A DNA stretch of 64,000 nucleotides from Streptomyces roseofulvus (GCF_039534915.1 NZ_BAAAWE010000001.1:3968001-4032000); one strand, 5' to 3'; positions 32,815-41,487 are shown, counted from the first letter of the stretch. Notes: generated from the sequence alone by a model not told the origin. Numbers and translations are program-made.

Positions 32815-33245
32815 TCATCATCGCGGACACGTCCGCCCTCTACGCGGCCTTCGACGCCGCACAGCCGGAACACGCCGCCGCCGCGGCGCTCCTCGACCGT
32901 GAGGTGTTCGCGATCTCGCCGCTCGTGATCACCGAACTGGACCACCTGGTGCACCGGGATCTCGGGTTCGCCGCCGCCCTGCAGATCATGGAGGCGCTCA
33001 ACGCGAGGATCGAGGCGGGCCAGTACAAGCTCGCGGAGCTGCGCCTGGCGGACCTGACGTCCGCCCACGCCGTTCGGGCGAAGTACGAGGGGCTCCGCCT
33101 GGATCTGGCGGACGCCGTGGGCGTCGTGCTCGCGGACCGGTACAGGACCGACCGGATCTTCACGCTCGATCAGCGGGACTACCGGGCGATCGAGCCGCTC
33201 ACCCGGGGCCTGACCTCGTTCCGTATCCTGCCCGCCGACGGCTGA
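32811..33245 (+). CDS. vapC: PIN domain ribonuclease toxin (VapC-like)
   Basis: A 144-residue PIN-domain protein starting at TTG, overlapping the antitoxin stop (TTGA). The acidic metal site is visible: D6 in IIIADTSALYAAF, E42 in VITELDHLV, D98/D101 in LRLDLADAVG and D120 in FTLDQRDYR. VapC toxins cut tRNA or rRNA when released from VapB. The rare start and overlap suggest translational coupling that limits toxin synthesis. A strong hairpin (33307-33338) ends this transcript and that of aspS. Confidence 0.9.
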   Translation: MIIIADTSALYAAFDAAQPEHAAAAALLDREVFAISPLVITELDHLVHRDLGFAAALQIMEALNARIEAGQYKLAELRLADLTSAHAVRAKYEGLRLDLADAVGVVLADRYRTDRIFTLDQRDYRAIEPLTRGLTSFRILPADG

Positions 33246-33306
33246 GACGGCGGTCCTGATCCCGTCGGGACCGGCCGTGCCACCGGGTTCGTACCGGCAG
33301 ACGAGA

Positions 33307-33338
33307 GGGCCCGGAACCGTGCCTACGGTTCCGGGCCC
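33307..33338. terminator. Bidirectional terminator between vapC and aspS
   Basis: GGGCCCGGAACCGT (33307-33320), loop GCCT, and ACGGTTCCGGGCCC (33325-33338) form a perfect 14-bp stem with short T/A flanks on both sides, between two convergent genes. Confidence 0.85.
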
Positions 33339-33356
33339 TTCACACGCGCGTCAGGG

Positions 33357-35174
33357 TCAGCGCGCCGCGTCCGGGTGGACCGACTCCGTGACCGGGCGGT
33401 CGTCGGCGGCCTTCTTCTCGACCGGCTTGCGGAGCTGGATGTTCAGCTCGCGCAGGCGGGTCTCGTCGAGCTCGGTCGGGGCGCCCATCATGAGGTCCTG
33501 CGCGTTGCCGTTGAGCGGGAACGCGATGGTCTCGCGGATGTTGGGCTCGTCCGCGAGGAGCATGACGATGCGGTCGACGCCGGGGGCGATGCCACCGTGC
33601 GGCGGGGCGCCGTACTGGAAGGCGCGGAGCATGCCCGCGAACTCGGTCTCGACGGTCTCGCGGCTGTAGCCGGCGATCTCGAAGGCCTTGAACATGATGT
33701 CGGGCTCGTGGTTCCGGATGGCGCCGGAGGACAGCTCGATGCCGTTGCAGACGATGTCGTACTGCCAGCCGAGGACGTCCAGCGGGTCCTTCGTCTCCAG
33801 GGCCTCAAGGCCGCCCTGCGGCATGGAGAAGGGGTTGTGCGAGAAGTCGATCTTGCCGGTCTCCTCGTCCTTCTCGTACATCGGGAAGTCGACGATCCAC
33901 GCGAAGCGGAAGACGTTCTCCTCGAACTGGCCCGCGCGCTTGGCGGCCTCGACGCGGACGGAGCCCATGATCTTGGAGACCTCGTCGAACTCGCCGGCGC
34001 CGAAGAAGACCGCGTGGCCGGGCTTGAGGCCCAGGCGCTCGGTGAGGACCTCGACGTTCTCCTCGGTGAGGAACTTCGCGATCGGGCCGGTGAGGGCGTT
34101 CCCCTCGCCGACGCGGACCCAGGCCAGGCCCTTCGCGCCGAGGGAGACGGCGAAGTCGCCGAGGCCGTCGAAGAACTTGCGCGGCTGGTCGCCGGTGTCC
34201 GGGACGGCGAGGGCACGGACGTGCTTGCCGGCGAACGCCTTGAACTCCGACTTCTCGAAGACGTCGGTGATGTCGACGAGTTCGAGCGAGGTGCGCAGGT
34301 CGGGCTTGTCGTTGCCGTACTTCAGCATCGACTCGCGGAACGGGATCCGCGGGAACGGCGAGGTGACGTGGCGGCCGCCGCCGAACTCCTCGAAGAGCTC
34401 GGTCATGAGCTTCTCGATCGGCTGGAAGACGTCCTCCTGCTCGACGAAGCTCATCTCGACGTCGAGCTGGTAGAACTCGCCGGGCGAGCGGTCGGCGCGG
34501 GCGTCCTCGTCGCGGAAGCAGGGCGCGATCTGGAAGTAGCGGTCGAAGCCCGAGATCATGAACAGCTGCTTGAACTGCTGCGGGGCCTGCGGGAGCGCGT
34601 AGAACTTGCCCGGGTTGAGGCGGGACGGGACGACGAAGTCACGGGCGCCCTCGGGGGAGGTCGCGGTGAGGATCGGGGTCGCCATCTCGTTGAAGCCGAG
34701 GGCCGTCATCTTGGAGCGGATGGCGGCGATGACGGCGGAGCGCAGCATGATGTTGCGGTGCATGCGCTCGCGGCGCAGGTCGAGGAAGCGGTACTCCAGG
34801 CGCCGCTCCTCGTTGACGCCGTCGTCGGCGTTGATGGTGAAGGGGATCTGCTTGGCGGCGCCGAGGACCTCGACCTCGCCGACCTCGACCTCGACCTCGC
34901 CGGTGGGCAGCTCGGGGTTGACGTTCTCCGTGCCGCGGGAGACGACCTTGCCGTCGACGCGGACGACGGACTCCTTCGTCAGCTTGTCGAGCGCCTCGTA
35001 GGCGGGGGTGCCGGGGCGGGCGACGAGCTGCGTGATGCCGTAGTGGTCGCGCAGATCGATGAAGAGGATGCCGCCCAGGTCGCGCCGATTGTGCAGCCAG
35101 CCGCTGAGCCGGACGTCGGTGCCGACGTCAGAGGCGCGGAGCTCGCCGCAGGTGTGGGACCTGTACCGATGCAT
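33357..35174 (-). CDS. aspS: Aspartyl-tRNA synthetase
   Basis: A 605-residue class IIb aminoacyl-tRNA synthetase. Residues 1-110 are the OB-fold anticodon domain (VRLSGWLHNRRDLGGILFID). Class II motif 2 is CFRDEDARADRSPGEFYQLD around residue 220 and motif 3 is GGIAPGVDRIVMLL near 540. The GAD insertion domain lies between (RVGEGNALTGPIAKFL). The length fits the bacterial type. Actinobacterial enzymes of this kind can be non-discriminating, also charging tRNA-Asn when GatCAB is present; that cannot be judged from this window. It is divergent from a signalling gene with 172 bases between. Confidence 0.97.
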   Translation of the reverse strand: MHRYRSHTCGELRASDVGTDVRLSGWLHNRRDLGGILFIDLRDHYGITQLVARPGTPAYEALDKLTKESVVRVDGKVVSRGTENVNPELPTGEVEVEVGEVEVLGAAKQIPFTINADDGVNEERRLEYRFLDLRRERMHRNIMLRSAVIAAIRSKMTALGFNEMATPILTATSPEGARDFVVPSRLNPGKFYALPQAPQQFKQLFMISGFDRYFQIAPCFRDEDARADRSPGEFYQLDVEMSFVEQEDVFQPIEKLMTELFEEFGGGRHVTSPFPRIPFRESMLKYGNDKPDLRTSLELVDITDVFEKSEFKAFAGKHVRALAVPDTGDQPRKFFDGLGDFAVSLGAKGLAWVRVGEGNALTGPIAKFLTEENVEVLTERLGLKPGHAVFFGAGEFDEVSKIMGSVRVEAAKRAGQFEENVFRFAWIVDFPMYEKDEETGKIDFSHNPFSMPQGGLEALETKDPLDVLGWQYDIVCNGIELSSGAIRNHEPDIMFKAFEIAGYSRETVETEFAGMLRAFQYGAPPHGGIAPGVDRIVMLLADEPNIRETIAFPLNGNAQDLMMGAPTELDETRLRELNIQLRKPVEKKAADDRPVTESVHPDAAR

Positions 35175-35346
35175 CGTCGTTCATCCAGTCTTCGGGATCG
35201 GAGAGAAACCTTGAAACCTCGGCCCGGGCGGTGCCGGGGCCGCACCAAGCCTACCGGGACACCCAAGATCGCGATTCGATCACTCTCGGTCGCCGCCGAC
35301 CCGGACACGGTGGCGGCACACTGTCCGATATTCATAAAGTGGGGCA

Positions 35347-37467
35347 ATGCGCACCGAGGACGTCCTGGCCGCGATCGCCACGGGCCTGTGGCGCTGGGAC
35401 AACGCTTCCGGGATCGTCTCGCTCGACGCCGAGGCCGCCCGGCTGCTCGGGCTGCCCGCGGAGCCGGTGCGGCTGACCGAGGCGGCGGTGCGGTCGCGGT
35501 TCCATCCGGTGGACTGGAACGAGATCGACGGCGTGGTCAACCTCGCGGTGGCCGAGGGGACGCTCGCCGAGGCGCGGCTGCGGATCATGGACGAGAGCGG
35601 CCGGGTGATCCGTACGGTACGGAGCCGGTCGAAGCCGCTGGTCGAGGGCGGCGACTACCAGCTGGTCGGCACGATCCAGGAGGTGGCCGAGCCGCAGCCG
35701 GGGACGGCCGGGCCGCACACGCCGATCACGGGCGACTGGCGGCGGTCGCGGGAGGCGTTCCTGCTGGACGCGGGGCGGGCGCTGGCGGAGGCGCGGTCGA
35801 CGGCGGAGGTGCTGCGGGTGGCGGCCTCGCTGTCGATGCCGGGGTTCTCGCCGGACGGGCTCGCGGTCTTCGGGATGTCGGGCGAGCGGCTGACGGTGAT
35901 CGGGCACCACGGGCAGCGGGACGGCGACGAGGGTCCCTTCACGTCGATGTCGCTGGCGACGGACTATCCGGCGGCGGAGGTGGTGCGGACCGGGCGGGCG
36001 ATCTACCTGCCGTCCCCGGAGGAGTACCGGCGCCGCTTCCCGACGACGTGGCCGCTGGCGGAGCCGTTCGAGCGGCAGTCGTGGGCGTTCGTGCCGCTGG
36101 TGGTGGCGGGGCGGACGATGGGCGCCTGGATGGCGGCGTTCAAGCACCCGGTGGCGTTCACGCCGGACGAGCGGTCGGTGCTGACGACGGTGGCGCGGAT
36201 GCTGGCGCAGGCGCTGGCCCGGGCCGGGGTGGCGGAGTCGGAGCGGGAGCTCTCGCTGGGGCTCCAGCGGACGATGATGCCGGTGCTCGGGCCGGGGATC
36301 CCGGGGATCCAGGTGGCGGCGCGGTACGTGCCGACCGGCGGCGGGCTCCAGGTGGGCGGCGACTGGTACGACATGATCCGGCTGCCGGGCGGCCGGCGCG
36401 GCGGGGCGGGCCGGATCGCGCTGGTCATCGGGGACGTGCAGGGGCACGACGTGCGGGCGGCGGCGCTGATGGGCCAGCTGCGGATCGCGCTGCGGGCGTA
36501 CGCCTCCGAGGGGCACCGGCCGGACGCGGTGCTGTCGCGGGCCTCGCGGTTCCTGTACGGGGTGAACGACGGGTACGGGGTGGACGGGGAGGGTCCCGGC
36601 GGCGGGCCGCGCTTCGCGACCTGTCTGTACCTGGAGGTGGACCTGGAGACGGGGACGGTGGACATCGCCCGGGCGGGTCATCCGGAGCCGGCGGTGCGGA
36701 TGGTCGACGGAACGGTCCTGCAGAGGCCGACGGCGGGTGGGCTGCCGCTCGGCATCGACGCCGACACCGACTACCCCACGACCCGGCTCACCCTCGACCC
36801 CGGCGAGACGCTGATGATCTGCACGGACGGGCTCCTGGAGACCGGCGGGCACGATCTGGACAGCGGCTGGGAGCGGGTCCGGCGGCTCCTGGAGGAGCAC
36901 CGGGGCGACGACCTGGAGGCGCTGGCCGACACCCTCGTGGAGGCCGTGCACGGCCCGGGCTCGCACCACACCACCGGGCCGCTGGCGGACCGGCGCGAGG
37001 ACGACATCGCGGTGCTGCTGCTGTCCCGGCGGCCGGCGACGACGGTACGGGAGACCCCGCGCCGCACCCTGATGACGATCGCGCAGGCGGAGCCGGAGCG
37101 GATCGCGGAGGCGCGCGAGCAGGTGCGGCAGCTGCTGCACGACTGGACGGACGGGGACCAGCTCGACGCGGCGGTGCTGATGGTCTCGGAGATGGTCACC
37201 AACGTGCTGGTCCACACGGACGGCGATGCCCTGCTGACGGCCGAGGTGGCCTGTGGCGAGAAGTCCCGCCGGCTGCGCGTGGAGGTCTCCGACACCAGCG
37301 ACGAGCTGCCGCACAAGCGCCATCCCGGCGAGATGGCCTCCAGCGGCCGCGGCCTGGTCCTGATGGAGATGCTCGCGGACGCGTGGGGGGTCGAGCCCCG
37401 CGGCGAGGGCAAGACCATCTGGTTCGAACTCCGCGAGCCGGCGGGCCCGGAGGGCTGCTGCGGGTAG
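35347..37467 (+). CDS. SpoIIE-type PP2C phosphatase fused to GAF and HATPase anti-sigma kinase domains
   Basis: A 706-residue cytoplasmic signalling protein. Residues about 5-115 look PAS-like, about 140-305 are GAF, about 320-560 are the PP2C/SpoIIE phosphatase (GGDWYDMIRLPGG, VIGDVQGHDVRAAALMGQL, RAGHPEPAVR, CTDGLLE, REDDIAVLLL), and about 575-700 are a GHKL ATPase (SEMVTNVLVHTDG, SSGRGLVLMEMLADAWGV). The phosphatase and kinase activities in one chain would control the phosphorylation of an anti-sigma antagonist and thus a SigB-like sigma factor. No partner genes are adjacent. Metal-binding aspartates are all present. The family is greatly expanded in Streptomyces. Confidence 0.92.
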   Translation: MRTEDVLAAIATGLWRWDNASGIVSLDAEAARLLGLPAEPVRLTEAAVRSRFHPVDWNEIDGVVNLAVAEGTLAEARLRIMDESGRVIRTVRSRSKPLVEGGDYQLVGTIQEVAEPQPGTAGPHTPITGDWRRSREAFLLDAGRALAEARSTAEVLRVAASLSMPGFSPDGLAVFGMSGERLTVIGHHGQRDGDEGPFTSMSLATDYPAAEVVRTGRAIYLPSPEEYRRRFPTTWPLAEPFERQSWAFVPLVVAGRTMGAWMAAFKHPVAFTPDERSVLTTVARMLAQALARAGVAESERELSLGLQRTMMPVLGPGIPGIQVAARYVPTGGGLQVGGDWYDMIRLPGGRRGGAGRIALVIGDVQGHDVRAAALMGQLRIALRAYASEGHRPDAVLSRASRFLYGVNDGYGVDGEGPGGGPRFATCLYLEVDLETGTVDIARAGHPEPAVRMVDGTVLQRPTAGGLPLGIDADTDYPTTRLTLDPGETLMICTDGLLETGGHDLDSGWERVRRLLEEHRGDDLEALADTLVEAVHGPGSHHTTGPLADRREDDIAVLLLSRRPATTVRETPRRTLMTIAQAEPERIAEAREQVRQLLHDWTDGDQLDAAVLMVSEMVTNVLVHTDGDALLTAEVACGEKSRRLRVEVSDTSDELPHKRHPGEMASSGRGLVLMEMLADAWGVEPRGEGKTIWFELREPAGPEGCCG

Positions 37468-37492
37468 GCGGCAGCGACCCCCGCCGGGCCGC

Positions 37493-37608
37493 TGCGGGTG
37501 GGCGGGCCGCGGGCGGTGCGGGTGGGCGGGCCGCGGGCGGTGCGGTCGCGTACGCGCGCGTGCGGGGCCCGGCCGGGCGCTCACCGCCGCCGCGCACGCG
37601 CGCGCGTA
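37493..37608. repeat. 24-bp tandem repeat and long inverted repeat downstream of the phosphatase gene
   Basis: A 24-bp unit is repeated exactly twice (37493-37516 and 37517-37540). It is followed by CGCGTACGCGCGCGTGCG near 37549 and CGCACGCGCGCGCGTACCG near 37592, which can pair as a near-perfect long stem. The 244-bp gap to the next gene has no coding sequence. The stem may terminate the phosphatase transcript. Confidence 0.6.
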
Positions 37609-37711
37609 CCGGCCTCCTCCAGGCGCGTACCCCCCCCTCCCGGCGCGCGGCCGGCGCTCAAGCGGCGGAGACTGGTGGGGTACGGCCGCCGGGGGGACCA
37701 CGGAGCTGGTC

Positions 37712-38524
37712 ATGGACACCCACAAGGTCGGCAGCGACACCACCGTCATCGCCGACAGCCTGGAGATTCCGGGGATCGGACACATCCCCGTCAACGCCTA
37801 CGTACTGACCGCCGCCGAACCCGTCGTCGTCGACACCGGCCTGTCGCTGGAGGACCGGGACTTCCTCGCGACGCTCTCCGGGGTGATCGACCCCGCCGAC
37901 GTGCGGTGGATCTGGCTCACCCACCCGGACCGCGACCACACGGGCGGGATCTTCGCGCTGCTGGACGCCGCCCCCCACGCGCGCGTGGTGACCACCTTCC
38001 TCGGCTTCGGGATCATGACGACCGAGCGGCCGCTGCCGATGGACCGGGTGTACTTCCTCAACCCGGGGCAGTCCCTGGACGTCGGCGACCGGGGCCTGCA
38101 CGCCTTCCGGCCGCCGCTCTTCGACAGCCCGGCGACCGTCGGCTTCTACGACGACCGGACCCGGATCTGCTTCAGCTCGGACTGCTTCGGCGGCCCGATG
38201 CCGAGCGCCGAGCTCGCCGAGAGCGGGCACGCGAGCGACCTGAAGCCGGAGGAGCTGCGGGCCGCGCAGCTGCTGTGGGCGACGATCGACAGCCCATGGG
38301 TGCACGTGGTGGACCCGGAGAAGTACCGGGCGAGCCTGGCGCCGCTGCGGGAGACGGACCCGGAGATCGTGCTGTGCACCCATCTCCCGCCGGCCGTACG
38401 GATGACGGACCGGATGCTGGGCACGCTGGCGGCCGCGCCGGACTCCGACCCGTGGGTGGGCCCGGACCAGGTGGCCCTGGAGGCCATGCTGAAGTCCTTC
38501 GAGCCGGGCGGCGCGCCGGTCTAG
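37712..38524 (+). CDS. Metallo-beta-lactamase fold protein (flavodiiron/ODP-like)
   Basis: A 270-residue MBL-fold hydrolase or oxidoreductase domain. VNAYVLTAAEPVVVDTGLSL and IWLTHPDRDHTGGIFAL give the fold start and metal site; the site reads H-P-D-R-D-H, the H-x-D/E-x-D-H form seen in flavodiiron and ODP proteins instead of HxHxDH, consistent with a di-iron site. Further ligands appear in CFSSDCFGG and VLCTHLPP. No flavodoxin domain follows, so it may work with a separate partner or as an oxygen/redox sensor. It is convergent with the AI-2E transporter gene. Confidence 0.84.
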   Translation: MDTHKVGSDTTVIADSLEIPGIGHIPVNAYVLTAAEPVVVDTGLSLEDRDFLATLSGVIDPADVRWIWLTHPDRDHTGGIFALLDAAPHARVVTTFLGFGIMTTERPLPMDRVYFLNPGQSLDVGDRGLHAFRPPLFDSPATVGFYDDRTRICFSSDCFGGPMPSAELAESGHASDLKPEELRAAQLLWATIDSPWVHVVDPEKYRASLAPLRETDPEIVLCTHLPPAVRMTDRMLGTLAAAPDSDPWVGPDQVALEAMLKSFEPGGAPV

Positions 38525-38607
38525 GCGGCCTTCCGGACCGGTCCTTGGGCGGTCTTCCAGGGCCGGTTGTCCAGGCGACTTTCTAGGCGGCCTTCTAGGC
38601 GGTCGTC
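38521..38607. repeat. Degenerate 13-bp direct repeats between convergent genes
   Basis: CTAGGCGGCCTTC occurs at 38521-38533 and 38583-38595, with CTAGGCGGTCGTC overlapping at 38595-38607 and weaker copies between. The repeats include the stop codons of both convergent genes (TAG at 38522 and CTA at 38595). They may have arisen by slippage that extended the 3' end of one gene. Confidence 0.55.
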
Positions 38608-39668
38608 TCCGGGGTCGTACCGGCAGCCGAGCCGTATCGCGCGCGGAGTTCGCCGAGGATGCCGGTGGCGGCGGCGGTGAGCGGCACGGCGAGCAGCATG
38701 CCCAGGACGCCGGCCACGGAGGCGCCCGCGGTGATGGCCAGCATCACGGCGGCGGGGTGCATCTGGACGGTCCGGCTCTGGACCATCGGCTGGAGCACGT
38801 TGCCCTCGATGACCTGGACGGCGAGGACGATGCCGAGCACCCACAGGGCGATGACGAAGCCGCGGTCGGCGAGGGCGACGAGGACGGCGACCGCGCCGGA
38901 GAGGAAGGCGCCCAGGTAGGGGATGTAGGCGGTGACGAAGACGAGGGCGGCGAGGCCGACCGCGCCCGGCACCTGGAGGACCAGCAGGCCGATGCCGATG
39001 AGGACCGCGTCGACGAAGGCGACGAGGGTGGTGCCGCGCATGAAGCCCTCGACGGCCTCGAAGGCGCGGCGGGCCATGGCCTCGGCGGTGTCGGAGGTGC
39101 CGGACGGGACGAAGGCGCGCAGGGCGCCGACGGCCTTGTCGGAGTCGCGGAGGAAGAAGAAGATCAGCAGGAGGGCGAGGACGGCGGTGGCGAGCATCTG
39201 GCCGACGACGCTGAGCCCGGAGATCACTCCGGAGGCGGCCGTCCCGCCGAACCGTTCCAGCAGCGCCTTCGCGTTCTCGGCCAGGTCCTCCAGCGAGGTA
39301 CCGGCGGCGCCGAAGTGCTCGGCGATGTCGAGGGCGGCCTGCCGGAGCGAGGCGAGGATCTGGTCGCCGGTCTCGATGAGCGCGGCGACCACGATGTACG
39401 TGGCGCCGCCGACGACCAGGAGGACGGCGGCGACGGTGACGGCGGCTGCGAGGGACGCGCTGACCTTCATCCGCAGCAGCCGCCGGTAGAGCGGGCCGAG
39501 CAGCGCCGTCCCGAGGATGGCGAGCAGCACCGGGGTCACGGCGGTCTTGAAGACCACGCAGAGCCAGATGAAGACGGCGGCCACCCCGGCCACGAGGAGC
39601 ACCACGGCGCACCAGGCGGCGAGCTTGCGGGCGGGCTCGGGAAGCAGGGGCGTTCGACTCGTCTCCAC
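38595..39668 (-). CDS. AI-2E family transporter (PerM-like membrane protein)
   Basis: A 357-residue membrane protein with seven to eight hydrophobic segments, the first at residues about 15-60 (CAVVLLVAGVAAVFIWLCVV). The central soluble region with short helices and the C-terminal cluster (FVTAYIPYLGAFLSGAVAVL, EGNVLQPMVQSRTVQMHP) are diagnostic of the AI-2E/PerM family. Members export or exchange small molecules; true autoinducer export is known only for a few. The start is GTG (39668), with a weak ribosome site. It stands alone between a convergent MBL protein and the pirin gene. Confidence 0.92.
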   Translation of the reverse strand: METSRTPLLPEPARKLAAWCAVVLLVAGVAAVFIWLCVVFKTAVTPVLLAILGTALLGPLYRRLLRMKVSASLAAAVTVAAVLLVVGGATYIVVAALIETGDQILASLRQAALDIAEHFGAAGTSLEDLAENAKALLERFGGTAASGVISGLSVVGQMLATAVLALLLIFFFLRDSDKAVGALRAFVPSGTSDTAEAMARRAFEAVEGFMRGTTLVAFVDAVLIGIGLLVLQVPGAVGLAALVFVTAYIPYLGAFLSGAVAVLVALADRGFVIALWVLGIVLAVQVIEGNVLQPMVQSRTVQMHPAAVMLAITAGASVAGVLGMLLAVPLTAAATGILGELRARYGSAAGTTPETTA

Positions 39669-39752
39669 CCGTCCATAAGATCACACCGATGTCCGCCGAA
39701 TGCGGACATGACGGGCCGTCCGGGCGACGGCCCGTCACATCGGCGCCGCTCC

Positions 39753-40715
39753 CTACTCGCCCATGCCGTGCACGGCCGGGATGGTGCCGAGGCGGCCGGC
39801 CTGGAAGTCCTCGAACGCCTGGCGGAGTTCGGCCTGGGTGTTCATGACGAACGGGCCGTAGTGGGCCATGGGCTCGCGGATCGGCTGCCCGCCGAGGAGG
39901 ACGACCTCCAGGTCCGGGGTGTGCGCGTCCTGCTTCTCGTCCGCGCGGACGGTCAGCGAGCCTCCCTGGCCGAAGACGGCCGTCTGGCCGAGGTGGATCG
40001 GGCGGCGCTCGGCGCCGACGGTGCCGCGGCCGGCCATGACGTACGCGAGGCCGTTGAAGTCCTCGCGCCAGGGCAGGGTGATCTCGGCGCCGGGGCGGAG
40101 GGTGGCGTGGATCATCGTGATCGGGGTGTGGGTGATGCCGGGGCCCTGGTGCCCGTCGAGCTCGCCGGCGATGACGCGGAGCAGCGCGCCGCCGTCCGGG
40201 GAGGTGAGGAGCTGGACCTGGCCGCCGCGGATGTCCTGGTAGCGGGGGGCCATCATCTTGTCGCTCGCGGGCAGGTTGACCCACAGCTGGAGGCCGTGGA
40301 AGAGGCCGCCGCTGACGACGAGGGACTCCGGCGGCGCCTCGATGTGGAGGAGGCCGGAGCCGGCGGTCATCCACTGGGTGTCGCCGTTGGTGATGGTGCC
40401 GCCGCCGCCATTGGAGTCCTGGTGGTCGAAGGTGCCGTCGATGATGTAGGTGACGGTCTCGAAGCCGCGGTGGGGGTGCCAGGGGGTGCCCTTGGGCTCG
40501 CCCGGCGCGTACTCCACCTCGCCCATCTGGTCCATCATGATGAACGGGTCGAGGTACTGGTAGTTGATGCCCGCGAACGCCCGGCGGACCGGGAAGCCCT
40601 CGCCCTCGAAGCCCTGGGGGGCCGTGGTGACGGCGAGCACGGGGCGCGGGGTGGCGTCGGCGGTGGCGACGACGCGCGGCAGGGTGAGCGGGTTCTCGAC
40701 AGTCACGGCGGGCAT
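39753..40715 (-). CDS. Pirin family protein
   Basis: A 320-residue double cupin. The N-terminal cupin has the metal site HPHRGFETVTYIIDG (two His and a Glu region) and HQDSNGGGGTITNGDTQWMTAGSG (shown as two short parts: GTITNGDTQWMTAGSG and LLHIEAPPE). The C-terminal cupin has lost these residues. Bacterial pirins can act as quercetin dioxygenases or bind metabolic enzymes; the role here is unknown. The ATG at 40715 follows GGAGGTC. Length and motif spacing are normal. Confidence 0.94.
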   Translation of the reverse strand: MPAVTVENPLTLPRVVATADATPRPVLAVTTAPQGFEGEGFPVRRAFAGINYQYLDPFIMMDQMGEVEYAPGEPKGTPWHPHRGFETVTYIIDGTFDHQDSNGGGGTITNGDTQWMTAGSGLLHIEAPPESLVVSGGLFHGLQLWVNLPASDKMMAPRYQDIRGGQVQLLTSPDGGALLRVIAGELDGHQGPGITHTPITMIHATLRPGAEITLPWREDFNGLAYVMAGRGTVGAERRPIHLGQTAVFGQGGSLTVRADEKQDAHTPDLEVVLLGGQPIREPMAHYGPFVMNTQAELRQAFEDFQAGRLGTIPAVHGMGE

Positions 40716-40821
40716 GGCGGGACCTCCTTGATACGGCCTGAGGGCACGGTGGCCGGCTCGGCCTGTCCTCGTACGACCACTTTAGTTGAATGCTGAACTT
40801 CCTGCCACCCGAAACGCGGAA

Positions 40822-40847
40822 CGCCCGGGAGGAATTCCTCCCGGGCG
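40822..40847 (-). terminator. Terminator palindrome downstream of the SseB gene
   Basis: A perfect 26-bp palindrome: CGCCCGGGAGGAA (40822-40834) followed directly by TTCCTCCCGGGCG (40835-40847). It lies 27 bases after the stop at 40874. Its centre, GGAATTCC, contains an EcoRI recognition sequence (GAATTC). Confidence 0.75.
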
Positions 40848-40873
40848 CTCTCTGCTCCTGGTCTCAGGATGGG

Positions 40874-41374
40874 TCAGCCGTACATCCGCCGCATCGCGAA
40901 GTCGACCATCTGCTCCACGGCCTTCGCGTCGAAGACCATCCGGTGGTCGCCCTCCATGTCGAGGACGAAGCCGTAGCCGGTCGGCAGCAGGTCGATCACC
41001 TCGGCGCCGGTGATCACGAAGTACTTCGACTCCTTGCCCGCGTACCGCCGCAGCTCCTTCAGCGAGGTGAACATCGGGATCACCGGCTGCTGGGTGTTGT
41101 GCAGGGCGAGGAAGCCGGGGTTGTCGCCGCGCGGGCAGTAGACCTTGGAGGTCGCGAAGATCTGCTGGAAGTCCTCGGCGGCCAGGGTGCCGGTGGTGAA
41201 GGCGCGTACGGCGTCGGCGAGGGAGGGCGGCGAGGGCTCGGGATAGAGCGGGGCCTGCTGCTGCCCGTAGCCGCCGGGCACCCCGCCCGGCATGCCCGCC
41301 TGGGGCGCGTACTGCCCCTGCTGAGGCGGCCCGTACTGCTGCTGCGCACCCGGATTCTGCTCGTAGCCGTACAT
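40874..41374 (-). CDS. SseB family protein with Gln/Pro/Gly-rich N-terminus
   Basis: A 166-residue protein. Residues 1-50 are a low-complexity Gln/Pro/Gly/Tyr tail (MYGYEQNPGAQQQYGPPQQ). Residues about 55-166 are an SseB domain: LADAVRAFTTGTLAAEDFQQ, ALHNTQQPVIPMFTSLKELR and GYGFVLDMEGDH. SseB domains are linked to secretion systems in several bacteria, but the role in Streptomyces is unclear. The ATG at 41374 is chosen over an in-frame ATG at 41443 because it gives a family-like start. It is divergent from the acyl-CoA dehydrogenase gene with 157 bp between. Confidence 0.88.
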   Translation of the reverse strand: MYGYEQNPGAQQQYGPPQQGQYAPQAGMPGGVPGGYGQQQAPLYPEPSPPSLADAVRAFTTGTLAAEDFQQIFATSKVYCPRGDNPGFLALHNTQQPVIPMFTSLKELRRYAGKESKYFVITGAEVIDLLPTGYGFVLDMEGDHRMVFDAKAVEQMVDFAMRRMYG

Positions 41375-41424
41375 GGGCCATGAGCCTACTGCGTCACAGA
41401 TCGCCCGGTAGGGGTTGCCCTTAT

Positions 41425-41487
41425 TACCGGTGGGTAGCATCATCGTAGAGAAGAGTGCGCTACCCGTGAGTAGGACCTGGGTAGCGC
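41425..41487. promoter_or_regulatory. Palindromic operator cluster upstream of acyl-CoA dehydrogenase
   Basis: CTACCCGTGAGTAG (41460-41473) is a near-perfect dyad. It sits within the larger GCGCTACCC (41457-41465), 13-base spacer, GGGTAGCGC (41479-41487), a perfect 9-bp dyad. A related TACCGGTGGGTAG lies at 41425-41437. The three sites are 45-107 bases before the start and suggest a TetR-type fatty-acid regulator. The regulator is not in the window. Confidence 0.6.

Noticed and set aside
35175..35346. Possible T-box leader before aspS
   Set aside because: No T-box consensus or specifier stem was found in the divergent region.
33375..37808. A plus-strand frame of over 1400 codons antisense to aspS
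   Set aside because: It runs opposite a certain housekeeping gene and then out of frame with the phosphatase gene. It is a GC artefact.
40822..40847. 26-bp palindrome as an operator or recombination site
   Set aside because: Its position 27 bases after a stop codon and its perfect GC-rich stem fit a terminator better.
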